This document shows positions 15,337-24,625 of a stretch of DNA of 35,027 bases, in pieces; position 1 is the stretch's first letter, and each line of letters starts with the position of its first letter. Origin of the DNA: Chlorobiota bacterium (GTDB lineage: Bacteria; Bacteroidota; Bacteroidia; Bacteroidales; F082); contig JAUVKF010000038.1 in NCBI GenBank assembly GCA_030596395.1, forward strand, positions 1 to 35,027, given 5' to 3'. The notes below the pieces were generated by a model, which saw only the letters and a program-made list of their open reading frames with translations, had not been told where the DNA came from and searched no databases. The position numbers and the translations under genes were made by a program.

Positions 15337-15440
15337 AAAAAATTGGTGTGCAAATGTAAATATTTTTTACAATTCTCAATATTAAATTGATTTTTTTTAC
15401 AATTCCTTTGAAGTGGCCAATCTTATTCAGGGATAGACAC

Positions 15441-15496
15441 AAACTCCAGACTCAAAACTCCAGACTCAAAACTCCAGACTCAAAACTCCAGACTCT
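15441..15496. repeat. Tandem 14-bp repeat, four copies, downstream of mutS
   Basis: The unit AAACTCCAGACTCA occurs four times head to tail, the last with one changed final base, ending 2 bp before the mutS stop codon. There are no spacers, so it is not a CRISPR. It looks like a slippage-prone intergenic repeat. Confidence 0.9.
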
Positions 15497-15498
15497 TC

Positions 15499-18111
15499 TC
15501 AACCGCCCAGCATCTTTTTAATCTCATTCAGTTTCATCAGTGCTTCAACCGGGGTAAGCGTATCAATATTGGTATTCAAAATATCCGCTTTTATCTGGTG
15601 TAACAGGGGGTCGTCCAGTTGAATAAAACTAAGCTGAAAATCGTCCTGTTTGCTGCTATTTTTTACAGCCTTATTCAGCTCATCACTTGAGTGTGTTTTT
15701 TCAAGCAGTTTTAGCATTTGTTTCGAGCGTTGCAAAACTTTTTGGGGCATACCTGCCATTTCAGCAACATGAATCCCAAAACTGTGTTCGCTTCCACCTT
15801 TTTTCAGTTTGCGCAGGAAGATCACTTTATTACCAACTTCTTTAATCGAAATATGATAGTTTTTAATTCTGCCGAAAGCGGCAGCCATCTCGTTTAACTC
15901 ATGGTAATGTGTAGCAAATAAAACCTTGGATCTGAATGCAGGATGATCGTGTAAATATTCGGCAATCGACCACGCAATCGAAATACCATCGTAGGTACTT
16001 GTTCCTCTTCCAATTTCATCGAGCAAAATGAGGCTTCGGTTGGAAATGTTGTTCAGAATACTGGCTGTTTCATTCATTTCAACCATAAAAGTTGATTCGC
16101 CCGAAGCGATATTGTCGGATGCACCAACCCGCGTAAATATTTTGTCAACCATCCCGATTTTTGCCACTTCGGCAGGTACAAAACAACCCATTTGAGCAAG
16201 CAACACAATCAACGCAGTTTGCCTGAGCAATGCTGATTTACCTGACATATTCGGGCCGGTAAGTATGATGATCTGCTGTTTCTTGTTGTCAAGAAAAACA
16301 TCATTCGAAATATAGCCTTCTCCCGGTGGCAGGTTCAATTCGATTACCGGATGCCGGCCACCTTTAATATCAATTGAATATTCATCATTAATTTCAGGCC
16401 TGCAATAATTGCTTTCTTTGGATATTTTTGAAAAAGATGAGAGACAATCAAGTTGGGCTACCAGGTATGCATTAAGTTGAATGGGTTTAACAAATCCAGC
16501 TGCATAGTGCACAACTTCTTCAAAAAGTTTTTGTTCCAGTGCCAGGATCTTCTCTTCGGCACCCAGTATTTTTTGTTCGTATTCTTTTAATTCTTCAGTG
16601 ATATACCGCTCCGAACCGGTAAGTGTTTGCTTACGATGCCATTCTTCGGGTACCTTGTCTTTGTGGGTATTGGTTACCTCGAGAAAATATCCGAACACAT
16701 TATTATATCCAATTTTCAAGGAAAGAATTCCGGTTTTTTCCTGTTCGCGTTTTTGTATTTGTTTTAAGTAGTCTTTCCCCGAAAAGGCAATACTCCTTAA
16801 CTCGTCCAGTTCATCAGAAATACCTGATGATATTATATTGCCTTTTGTAACAGATGCGGGAGATTCAGGATTTAGTTCTTTTTTAAGTTTCGTAGTGAGG
16901 GCTTCACAGGGATTTAACTGATCGGCGATCTTTTTCAATACTGCCTGGCTGCTTGCACTGTTGACATTTTTCAACTCGGAAATTGCAAAGAGGGCTTTTT
17001 CCAACTGAACCATTTCACGCGGACTTACCCTATACGTAACTACTTTGGAAATCAGGCGCTCAAGGTCGCCTACTTTTCGAAGTATTTCATGAAGTTTTTC
17101 CTGATGCTGCTGTTGGTTTATCAGGTATTCCACCACTGTATGCCGTTCATTTATTTCAGCCTTGTCAACCAGTGGCATGGTAATCCAGCGCCGCATAAGC
17201 CTGGCACCCATGGGTGAGTCTGTCTTATCAATTACATCCAGTAAGGTTTTGCCTCCGGGAGAAATCGGGTGAACCAGCTCGAGGTTACGTATAGTAAATT
17301 TATCCAGCCAAACATAATTACCTTCGTCAATCCGGCTTATTTTTGAAATATGATCCAGTTTATCATGATGGGTTTCGTGCAGATAATGTATTGCTGCACC
17401 TGCCGCGATAATTCCTCTTTCAAAGTCTTCAATACCAAAGCCTTTTAATGTTGCAGTATTAAATTGTTTGAGTAGGGTTTCATTTGCAAAATCAGTTGAA
17501 AAAACCCAGTCATCAAATACTGAAATGTAGAATTTATCCCCAAAATGTTCAATAAACCTTTCTCTGCTTTGCCTTTGTATAATAACCTCATTGGGTGCAA
17601 AGTTCTGGATGATCTTGTCGAGGTATTCATTATTGCCTTCCGTTAAGTAGAACTCACCTGTAGAAATATCCAGTAATGCTATTCCGGATATTCCGGATGT
17701 AAGATGAATAGCTGCAAGGAAATTGTTTTCTTTTTGTTCTAAAACATTATCGTTCAGCGACACACCAGGAGTAACCAATTCTGTTACACCTCTTTTAACA
17801 ATCTTTTTTGCCAGTTTCGGATCTTCAAGCTGATCACAGATGGCGACCCGATATCCGGCTTTAACCAGTTTTGGCAAATAAGTATCTAACGAATGATGAG
17901 GGAACCCTGCAAGTTCGACGTAAGATGCAGCACCATTTCTTCGTTTGGTTAAAACAATTCCCAGTATTCCGGAGGCTTTGACGGCATCCTGTCCAAATGT
18001 TTCATAAAAATCGCCAACCCTGAATAGCAACAAAGCATCAGGATATTTAGCCTTAATGCTATTGTATTGCTTCATCAGAGGTGTTTCAGCGTATTTTTCC
18101 TTATTTGCCAC
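15499..18111 (-). CDS. mutS: DNA mismatch repair protein MutS
   Basis: 870 residues, full length for MutS1. The mismatch-binding motif GDFYETF (Phe35, Glu37) is at the N-terminus. The ATPase domain carries Walker A GPNMSGKS (about residues 618-625), ASGESTFMVEMNE, Walker B LILLDEIGRGTSTYDG and FATHYHEL. It recognises base mismatches and small loops and recruits MutL. The start is a GTG: an in-frame TGA lies two codons upstream and the next ATG would remove part of the N-terminal TPLMKQY motif. A TACCTTTG box (18127-18134, minus strand) sits 15 bp upstream, giving a very short leader. It is divergent from the RNA methyltransferase gene. Confidence 0.97.
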   Translation of the reverse strand: MANKEKYAETPLMKQYNSIKAKYPDALLLFRVGDFYETFGQDAVKASGILGIVLTKRRNGAASYVELAGFPHHSLDTYLPKLVKAGYRVAICDQLEDPKLAKKIVKRGVTELVTPGVSLNDNVLEQKENNFLAAIHLTSGISGIALLDISTGEFYLTEGNNEYLDKIIQNFAPNEVIIQRQSRERFIEHFGDKFYISVFDDWVFSTDFANETLLKQFNTATLKGFGIEDFERGIIAAGAAIHYLHETHHDKLDHISKISRIDEGNYVWLDKFTIRNLELVHPISPGGKTLLDVIDKTDSPMGARLMRRWITMPLVDKAEINERHTVVEYLINQQQHQEKLHEILRKVGDLERLISKVVTYRVSPREMVQLEKALFAISELKNVNSASSQAVLKKIADQLNPCEALTTKLKKELNPESPASVTKGNIISSGISDELDELRSIAFSGKDYLKQIQKREQEKTGILSLKIGYNNVFGYFLEVTNTHKDKVPEEWHRKQTLTGSERYITEELKEYEQKILGAEEKILALEQKLFEEVVHYAAGFVKPIQLNAYLVAQLDCLSSFSKISKESNYCRPEINDEYSIDIKGGRHPVIELNLPPGEGYISNDVFLDNKKQQIIILTGPNMSGKSALLRQTALIVLLAQMGCFVPAEVAKIGMVDKIFTRVGASDNIASGESTFMVEMNETASILNNISNRSLILLDEIGRGTSTYDGISIAWSIAEYLHDHPAFRSKVLFATHYHELNEMAAAFGRIKNYHISIKEVGNKVIFLRKLKKGGSEHSFGIHVAEMAGMPQKVLQRSKQMLKLLEKTHSSDELNKAVKNSSKQDDFQLSFIQLDDPLLHQIKADILNTNIDTLTPVEALMKLNEIKKMLGG

Positions 18112-18126
18112 CGCTCACTTTTGCGA

Positions 18127-18174
18127 CAAAGGTAAAAAATGAAAGCTTATTTTCTTTTTCAGTTGTTATATTTG
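18127..18174. promoter_or_regulatory. Divergent promoter boxes between mutS and the RNA methyltransferase gene
   Basis: Minus strand TACCTTTG (18127-18134) for mutS and plus strand TATATTTG (18167-18174) for the methyltransferase both match TAnnTTTG. Neither has a perfect TTTG at -33. The intergenic space is only 81 bp. Confidence 0.5.
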
Positions 18175-18192
18175 CCAAAGTAGAATTTATTC

Positions 18193-18729
18193 ATGCGAAA
18201 ACTAAAAACAAACGAGCTGAAGCGTCTTGATATTGAAGCTTATAAAAAATCCGAGAAAAACCCAATTGTCCTTGTTCTGGACAATATCCGTAGTTTAAAT
18301 AACATAGGCTCTATTTTCAGGACAGCAGATGCATTTCGAATAGAACAAATATTGTTATGTGGAATAACGGCTTGCCCACCACATCGTGATATTCAAAAAA
18401 CAGCTTTGGGAGCAACTGAATCTGTAGATTGGAAATACCATAAAAATACAATCGATGCAATTCAGCTTTTAAGAAAAAATCAATATCAGATTATCGCACT
18501 CGAACAAACCGATGAAAGCATAATGCTTAATCATTTTAACCCGCTTTCTGACAAAAAATACGCATTAATTCTTGGCAATGAAATTCACGGTGTTTCTGAT
18601 GATGCAATAGAATTTTCTGATAATTGTGTTGAAATTCCACAGTTCGGCACAAAACATTCTTTTAATGTTACGGTGAGTACCGGAATGGTAATTTGGGATA
18701 TGCTGCTCAAAATGAATTTGTTACATTGA
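18193..18729 (+). CDS. SpoU/TrmH-family RNA 2'-O-methyltransferase
   Basis: 178 residues, the short form of the SPOUT family without an N-terminal substrate-binding domain. The three SpoU motifs are visible: NIRSLNNIGSIFRTADAF (about 32-49), ALILGNEIHGVSD (about 129-141) and VEIPQFGTKHSFNVTVSTGM (about 150-169). These bind AdoMet in a trefoil knot and methylate a ribose in tRNA or rRNA. The exact target cannot be told from this sequence. It starts at the ATG at 18193, 19 bp after a TATATTTG promoter box. Confidence 0.88.
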   Translation: MRKLKTNELKRLDIEAYKKSEKNPIVLVLDNIRSLNNIGSIFRTADAFRIEQILLCGITACPPHRDIQKTALGATESVDWKYHKNTIDAIQLLRKNQYQIIALEQTDESIMLNHFNPLSDKKYALILGNEIHGVSDDAIEFSDNCVEIPQFGTKHSFNVTVSTGMVIWDMLLKMNLLH

Positions 18730-18774
18730 TTCATTTACAATTTTAATGAGTTAATTTATATTCTGGAAACAGTA

Positions 18775-18805
18775 TTTGATTTTCGTTAACAATTGTTTAT
18801 GTTTG
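18775..18805 (+). promoter_or_regulatory. Strong Bacteroidota-type promoter for the OmpA/TPR gene
   Basis: TTTG (18775-18778), exactly 19 nt, then TATGTTTG (18798-18805): a full match to the Bacteroidota consensus. The leader would be about 100 nt. A second -7 box, TATATTTG, at 18869-18876 lies closer to the ATG at 18910 but lacks a -33 element. Confidence 0.75.
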
Positions 18806-18909
18806 CATTATTAACAAACTGTCGTTATTTTTTAACGGGAGAAATGAAATTATTCAACCGTTTTTTGATATATTTGTTTACAATAAAGTAATTTATAAAA
18901 CTAAAGACC

Positions 18910-21417
18910 ATGAAAAAAGTTTACTCTATGCTGTCACGAGTTTTAATTCTAAGTCTCGTGTTAACTATTCCGCTCATCTTCTTTGCACAGGAAGAGGAAG
19001 GAAAAAAAGAAAAAAAGAAAGTAGTTCCGTTTTCACCGTATTGGTATGTACAAGGTGAAATTGGCCCCTCCTGGAGCCACGCTGACTTTTCCCGTTACAA
19101 TCTTGCCCCTGACTTTGAGCATACCAGTATCAATGGCGCATTAGGTTTTGGACGCCAATGGACAAAAGTCTGGAGCACTTACATTAACCTTGAACGCGGT
19201 TTTTTTAATGGTGAAAAGAGAAATGTGTATGTAAAAAACTTGCCAAAACTCAACCCTATCGATGGCGAATTTACCAACGATTATTATGGTGGAAACTTCA
19301 ATATAGGGGTTAACTTATCCAATTGGTGGGGTGGCTATAAGGAACGCCTGGTAACCTTTGGTATCCATGCCGGTGTAGGACAAGTCCATTGGAAATCAAA
19401 ACTTACTGATTTAAATACTGATGCATTCATCACCTCTTATGGTTATTCAGTAAGCATAGACAATAATAAAGGCGGTGGCATAAACGACCGTAAAGTTGCG
19501 CTTACTGTTCCTGGTGGTGTTAATGTTAATTTCCATATTAACGACAGATGGGATATTTACGGCGATTACACATACACATGGATGGACACAGACCTTGCCG
19601 ACGGTGCCGTTCATGGTGAAATGCAGGTTTTCAATGATGTATATTCCCACTTTAATATTGGTGCAAGAATCAAATTTGGTGGAAATAAGATCAAGAAGAT
19701 GGCCGAAAACTTTGATGAAGTTCAGTTAACTGTAACACCTGATCCACTTGAAGAAGTTGGTGATTCAGTTGAAGTAACTATCAAAGGTACCTTCCCGCCA
19801 AAATTTTTCGACAAAAATGCTGTAATGTGTTTCACTCCTGTCCTGGAATATGAAGGTGGAGAAACTGAATTCGAAACAATGAATTTCAAAGGCGAGGCCG
19901 TTGAGGGTGATGGCGTAATGATCAGCCATACCAATGGGGGTTCATTTACCTATACAGCAAAAATTCCTTATGATCCTGCAATGGATGCTTCGGAGTTAAC
20001 CATTGCTCCTGTTTTTTATAAGTATAACGGCGAGGTTTACGAAGATTGTAGCGATGCCGAAAAAGCTGGAAAATATTATGCTTCATCTTCCAGAAAAATG
20101 GCAGATGGTGTTGTTCATACCTCAAAATACATCAGGCATAACGAATTGGTTGGTTTTGCACCACATGGCTATGAGCTTGAAACCATCAGCACACAGGAAG
20201 CTGAAATCTTTTTCATGGTAAACAGGTCTAACCTGAACATGAATCTTCCTTTAAATAAAGATGAAGCCAATGCCGGGAACAGAGACAATGTAATCAGCGA
20301 CATGGAACAAGGCTGGCTGGTTAAAAACATTGTTGTTGACGGCTGGGCATCACCTGAAGGCGAAGAAACTTTCAACCAGGGATTGTCACAAAAGAGAGCT
20401 GATGCTGCTATCAATTATATGAAGAAAAGAATTAAAAAAGCAGCTAAAAGCAATGAACTAATTGACAAAGAAGCACATGATATGATTGAAGTGGTTGAAT
20501 CAGCCAATGGTCCTGATTGGAATGGTTTCATGAAATCAGTAGAGGCTTCTGACATCAATGACAAAAATGCTATTCTTAATGTGATTAACTCCGCTTCAGG
20601 TTCTGCCGATAAAGAAGCAGAGATCAGGAATATGATTTTGATCTATCCTGAACTCGAAAGAGATATTCTTCCTCCTTTAAGGCGCGCAATGATTGATGTG
20701 AACACTTATGAGCCAAAAAGGACTGCTGAAGAAATTGCAAGCCTTTCAACTTCGGACCCTGAACAATTAAGTATGGCCGAGCTATTCTATGCAGCAACTT
20801 TAACTGATGATAACGGAACAAAACGCGTTATTTATGCAAGCATTCAGGAAAAATACCCGAAATGCTACAGAGCTTATAACAATGCCGCCGCAGTTGAACT
20901 GGATGAAGGTAATCTTGATGAAGCAAAAGCATTGCTCGACAAAGCCGCTGCCATCAAAGATGATTCCTACCAGGTGTGGAACAATTATGGTGCTTATTAT
21001 GCTATGTCGCATGATTATTACAATGCAAAAAACAGCTTTAACAAATCAGAACAATTGGGTGGCAATGTTGATTACAACATGGGCTTAGTCAATATTTATT
21101 ATGGCAACTATGCTGCAGCTGTTTCCAATTTAAGTGCATATAACTGTGACTTTAATTTAGGTTTGGCCCAGATGCTTAACGGCGATAATAACGGCGCCAA
21201 AAACACGCTAGGTTGTGTTGATCCTCAGGATGTTGAAACCAATTACCTGCAAGCTATAGTGGGTGCCCGTTCGAACGACAAGGCAATGACACTCGATTAC
21301 CTTGGTAAAACATTTAAGCTGGCTCCTGAAATGAAGGAAAAAGCAATGTACGACAGAGAATTTATCAAGTTCTACAATGAACCAGATTTTAAAGCACTGG
21401 TTGGTATGACAGAATAA
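18910..21417 (+). CDS. Outer-membrane protein with beta-barrel, OmpA-like and TPR regions
   Basis: 835 residues. The signal peptide ends near LIFFAQ and is followed by a lysine/glutamate-rich linker (EEEGKKEKKK). Residues about 40-260 show barrel-like strands (WYVQGEIGPSWSHADF, INGALGFGRQW, FHINDRWDIYGDYTYTW). A folded linker region follows, then an OmpA-like part at about 430-510 (IFFMVNRSNLNM ... IVVDGWASPEGEETFNQGLSQKRADAAINYM). The Arg that binds peptidoglycan is kept, but the usual Asp of the GHTD motif is not evident. The C-terminal 200 residues contain TPR-like helices (AYNNAAAVELDEGNLDEAKALLDKAAAI, in pieces). Probably an abundant cell-envelope scaffold protein; strong promoter and terminator fit high expression. 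Confidence 0.75.
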   Translation: MKKVYSMLSRVLILSLVLTIPLIFFAQEEEGKKEKKKVVPFSPYWYVQGEIGPSWSHADFSRYNLAPDFEHTSINGALGFGRQWTKVWSTYINLERGFFNGEKRNVYVKNLPKLNPIDGEFTNDYYGGNFNIGVNLSNWWGGYKERLVTFGIHAGVGQVHWKSKLTDLNTDAFITSYGYSVSIDNNKGGGINDRKVALTVPGGVNVNFHINDRWDIYGDYTYTWMDTDLADGAVHGEMQVFNDVYSHFNIGARIKFGGNKIKKMAENFDEVQLTVTPDPLEEVGDSVEVTIKGTFPPKFFDKNAVMCFTPVLEYEGGETEFETMNFKGEAVEGDGVMISHTNGGSFTYTAKIPYDPAMDASELTIAPVFYKYNGEVYEDCSDAEKAGKYYASSSRKMADGVVHTSKYIRHNELVGFAPHGYELETISTQEAEIFFMVNRSNLNMNLPLNKDEANAGNRDNVISDMEQGWLVKNIVVDGWASPEGEETFNQGLSQKRADAAINYMKKRIKKAAKSNELIDKEAHDMIEVVESANGPDWNGFMKSVEASDINDKNAILNVINSASGSADKEAEIRNMILIYPELERDILPPLRRAMIDVNTYEPKRTAEEIASLSTSDPEQLSMAELFYAATLTDDNGTKRVIYASIQEKYPKCYRAYNNAAAVELDEGNLDEAKALLDKAAAIKDDSYQVWNNYGAYYAMSHDYYNAKNSFNKSEQLGGNVDYNMGLVNIYYGNYAAAVSNLSAYNCDFNLGLAQMLNGDNNGAKNTLGCVDPQDVETNYLQAIVGARSNDKAMTLDYLGKTFKLAPEMKEKAMYDREFIKFYNEPDFKALVGMTE

Positions 21418-21439
21418 AATATTAACTTTTTTCGTGAAG

Positions 21440-21471
21440 AAAGTCCTGTTCGGTCGAGCAGGACTTTTTTT
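21440..21471 (+). terminator. Rho-independent terminator after the OmpA/TPR gene
   Basis: AAAGTCCTG (21440-21448), 10-nt loop, CAGGACTTT (21459-21467), running into a T-tract to 21471. It lies between convergent genes. Confidence 0.88.
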
Positions 21472-21481
21472 GTACCCTAAT

Positions 21482-22114
21482 TTAGAATGTAATACGGTGA
21501 ACGCCAATAGGGTAATCCTGATGGATTAATTGCTCAACTTTTAGATAATCTTCGTTGTTTTGAACAAAATCTATATTATTGGTATCAAGTATTAGTACTC
21601 TTAAATCTTTCTGCTGTTTAATGAATTCAAAGTAGCCTTGCTGAATCTTTTCCAGGTATTCATCTTTAATCTCCTGTTCATAAGGCCTGCCCCTTAATTT
21701 GATATTTTGCTGCAGTTTAGGGGTATCAACATAAAGATAAACCAGCAATTCAGGCTTTGGAAGTTGCTGGTAAATGATATTAAAAAAACGGGTGTACAAT
21801 CTGTGTTCATCCTCGCTCAATGTCTTCCTGGCAAAAATCAGTGATTTGATGATGAAATAATCGGAAATGGTAAAACTCTTAAAAAGATCCTGTGGACCCA
21901 GCTGATCCTTTAATTGCTGAAAACGGGAAGCCAGGAACGACATTTCGAGTGGAAAAGCATATTTTTCGGGTTCTTTATAAAACTTTGGCAAGAAGGAATT
22001 GTCCTCAAATTGCTCCAGTATCAGTTTGGCATTGTATTGTTCGGCAATACGTGTTGCCAGCGATGTTTTCCCCGCCCCGATATTTCCCTCTATGGCAATA
22101 AAATTATATTCCAT
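21482..22114 (-). CDS. Deoxynucleoside kinase
   Basis: 210 residues. P-loop EGNIGAGKTS (9-18), then EQFEDNSFLPKFYKEPEKY and FPLEMSFLASRFQQ, which are the substrate-binding helices of the dNK/dGK/dCK family. The LID region has KLRGRPYEQ. It phosphorylates deoxynucleosides for salvage; base preference cannot be read from sequence. Its start overlaps the end of folK by 11 bp, so the two are co-transcribed. This folK-dNK pairing is common in Bacteroidota. Confidence 0.9.
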   Translation of the reverse strand: MEYNFIAIEGNIGAGKTSLATRIAEQYNAKLILEQFEDNSFLPKFYKEPEKYAFPLEMSFLASRFQQLKDQLGPQDLFKSFTISDYFIIKSLIFARKTLSEDEHRLYTRFFNIIYQQLPKPELLVYLYVDTPKLQQNIKLRGRPYEQEIKDEYLEKIQQGYFEFIKQQKDLRVLILDTNNIDFVQNNEDYLKVEQLIHQDYPIGVHRITF

Positions 22115-22613
22115 TTTCGTTCTTAAAAATCCATACTTCTCCTATATCTCCTGTTTGCTCAAGCAATTCCTTGTTTGTCAAATGTAAAACCGGATGTGTA
22201 AAATTTCCTGCTACCTCAGCTAACGGCATTAATGTAAATTTACGTTCATGCAGCCTGGGATGTGGAATAATGAGATCATTAGATTTAATGATTTCACTGC
22301 CAAAATATAAAATATCAATATCAATCGTCCTTGATGAATAATTACGATCCACTCTAATTCTACCCAGGTTCTTTTCTATTTGAAGAATTTCGGAAAGGAT
22401 TTCATAGGCAGATAAGGTGGAACGAACCATGAGCACCTGATTTAAAAAGTCAGTATTCGACTCAAAACCCCATGCTGTCGATTCATAAACAGAAGATTGA
22501 TCAATAATGTCACCAATTCGATTACCAATCTCTAACCGGGCATCACGCAGGAATGATTTCCTGGGTTTAATATTACTTCCTGTTAACAGGTAAACCTCCT
22601 TTTTATTCCCCAT
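22104..22613 (-). CDS. folK: 2-amino-4-hydroxy-6-hydroxymethyldihydropteridine diphosphokinase
   Basis: 169 residues, full length for HPPK. Family motifs: LLTGSNIKPRKSFL at the N-terminus, SSVYESTAWGFE and FLNQVLMV, then the metal/ATP site SRTIDIDILYFG and the IIPHPRLHERKFTLMPLAEVA motif. It transfers pyrophosphate from ATP to the pterin in folate synthesis. It is first of a two-gene operon with the deoxynucleoside kinase. A TAACTTTG box (22631-22638, minus strand) lies 17 bp upstream of the ATG. Confidence 0.95.
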   Translation of the reverse strand: MGNKKEVYLLTGSNIKPRKSFLRDARLEIGNRIGDIIDQSSVYESTAWGFESNTDFLNQVLMVRSTLSAYEILSEILQIEKNLGRIRVDRNYSSRTIDIDILYFGSEIIKSNDLIIPHPRLHERKFTLMPLAEVAGNFTHPVLHLTNKELLEQTGDIGEVWIFKNENGI

Positions 22614-22724
22614 TTTAATTGAGCAAGCTACAAAGTTAAAAAAGAGGTGTGTTCATGTGTTCCTTTTTCGCCATTAATTTGCTAATATTGTATATTATTC
22701 TCTAATCCATAATATTTATCAATC

Positions 22725-24500
22725 ATGAAAGAGTTCTTTAAATTTATGTTCGCGTCCTTTATTGGCACGCTCTTAACCTTACTTATTGTGTTCATCTTCT
22801 TTGGGATGATAGCCGGCATAGTGGCCATGGCCGAAAAGGAAGAAGTAAAAATTGATGAAAACACCATTTTGCACATAAAATGGGAAACCCCTATTCAGGA
22901 CCGGAGTTCCGAAAATCCTTTCGAAGGATTTGATTTTATGAGTATGCAGTCGAAAAAACCAATGGGTTTAAACGACATACTTAAAAACATCGAAAAAGCT
23001 GCAAACGACCCTGATATTTCCGGTATTTTCCTTGACATGGAAACAATCCCGGCAGGTAGTTCAACCACCGAGGAGATCAGGAACAAGCTATTGGAATTTA
23101 AGGAATCGGGCAAGTTTATCCTCAGTTATGCAAACAACTACGACCAGAAAGCCTATTATCTTGCCAGCCTGGCTGATGAGATATACATGAACCCTGACGG
23201 TTTTCTTCTGTTCAAAGGGATTCATATTCAATTGACTTTTCTGAAAAATTTGCTTGATAAACTTGAAATTGAAATGCAAATAGTACGCGGCCCCGACAAT
23301 AAATATAAAAGCGCAGTGGAGCCGCTGATGCTCGACAAGGTGAGTGAAGCAAACCGCGAACAATTGCAAACGCTAATTGATTCTATGTGGGGGAAAATAT
23401 TGATTGCTATTTCCAAAAGTCGCGGAATAAGCGTTGAGGACTTAAACCTTGCAGCCGACAACCTGGATGCAACCGATGCGGAAAAAGCATTGGAATTAAA
23501 ATTTGTTGATGGGCTTTTGTACAAGGACGAGATCATCGCTATGCTAAAAGAAAAAACCGGAACTGATGCCGACGATGACCTGGAATCCATCAGTTTTGGT
23601 AAATATGACAATGTAAAACCGGCTAAAAAACAAAAGATATCGAAAAAAAGGATTGCTGTTGTTTATGCACAGGGTGATATTGTACAGGGCAAGGGTGCTA
23701 AAAATTCGATTGGTGCTGAAACCATGTCTAAAGCCTTACGCAAAGCAAGAGAAGACGACAAAGTAAAGGCTATTGTTCTCAGGGTAAACTCGCCGGGAGG
23801 TGATGCACTGGCATCGGAAGTGATCAGGCGCGAAGTAGAACTTGCAGGAAAAGAAAAACCCGTTGTGGTTTCGATGGGCGACCTGGCAGCTTCGGGCGGT
23901 TACTGGATATCAACCAATGCCGATTATATTTTTGCTCAAAACTCAACCATTACAGGTTCAATCGGTGTGTTTGGAGTAATTCCTAATTTTAAAGACCTGT
24001 TCAATAACAAACTGGGCGTCAACTTCAATGATATAATGACCAATAAAAACTCAGATTTTATAGATGTGATGAAACCCATGAGTGATTTTCAGCACAAGAA
24101 ACTGGATGAATTTATCATTAAAATTTACGACCAGTTCGTCAACCTGGTAGCTACAACTCGCGATCTCGATCCTGATTATGTTGATGGTATTGCAAAAGGC
24201 CGCGTATGGTCAGGAACCGATGCGCTCGAACTGGGATTAATTGATGAGATTGGCGGTCTGGAAGATGCCATTGCTTTCGCTTCCGAAAAGGCTGAATTGG
24301 GTGAAGATTACCGCATTCGTGAATACCCGATCAGGAAACCTTTCTTCGAACAATTGATTGAGGAATTAACAGGCGACACCAAAGCGCGCATGATTGATGA
24401 AGAATTAGGTGCTTTCAAAACCTATTACGACCAGATTCAAACCCTCCAAAAAATGCAAGGCGTTCAGGCACGTTTGCCATTCTTTTATTCGATGAATTAA
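22725..24500 (+). CDS. sppA: Signal peptide peptidase SppA (67-kDa type)
   Basis: 591 residues with two SppA/S49 repeats. An N-terminal membrane helix (about 10-34) anchors it. The general-base Lys lies in the N-terminal repeat (Lys195 in NKYKSAVEP) and the nucleophile Ser in the C-terminal repeat (Ser390 in GDLAASGGYWIS), as in E. coli SppA. NSPGGDALASE and GSIGVFG are also typical. It cleaves leftover signal peptides in the membrane. It is divergent from folK, and a terminator follows. Confidence 0.95.
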   Translation: MKEFFKFMFASFIGTLLTLLIVFIFFGMIAGIVAMAEKEEVKIDENTILHIKWETPIQDRSSENPFEGFDFMSMQSKKPMGLNDILKNIEKAANDPDISGIFLDMETIPAGSSTTEEIRNKLLEFKESGKFILSYANNYDQKAYYLASLADEIYMNPDGFLLFKGIHIQLTFLKNLLDKLEIEMQIVRGPDNKYKSAVEPLMLDKVSEANREQLQTLIDSMWGKILIAISKSRGISVEDLNLAADNLDATDAEKALELKFVDGLLYKDEIIAMLKEKTGTDADDDLESISFGKYDNVKPAKKQKISKKRIAVVYAQGDIVQGKGAKNSIGAETMSKALRKAREDDKVKAIVLRVNSPGGDALASEVIRREVELAGKEKPVVVSMGDLAASGGYWISTNADYIFAQNSTITGSIGVFGVIPNFKDLFNNKLGVNFNDIMTNKNSDFIDVMKPMSDFQHKKLDEFIIKIYDQFVNLVATTRDLDPDYVDGIAKGRVWSGTDALELGLIDEIGGLEDAIAFASEKAELGEDYRIREYPIRKPFFEQLIEELTGDTKARMIDEELGAFKTYYDQIQTLQKMQGVQARLPFFYSMN

Positions 24501-24519
24501 CTGATAAATACTTTTAATG

Positions 24520-24558
24520 CGGGATAAGGGTAGCGAGAGTTACTTTTATCCCGTTTTT
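24520..24558 (+). terminator. Rho-independent terminator after sppA
   Basis: CGGGATAA (24520-24527) pairs with TTATCCCG (24546-24553), followed by TTTTT (24554-24558). Confidence 0.75.
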
Positions 24559-24625
24559 ATTACCGGATAATGATAAGTTTTGTCTCTATATAACTAAGTT
24601 GTGGGCAATATAAAAGGATAAAAAA

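Noticed and set aside
15441-15496. Short regular repeats as a CRISPR array
   Set aside because: The 14-bp units are directly adjacent without spacers, and no cas gene is nearby.
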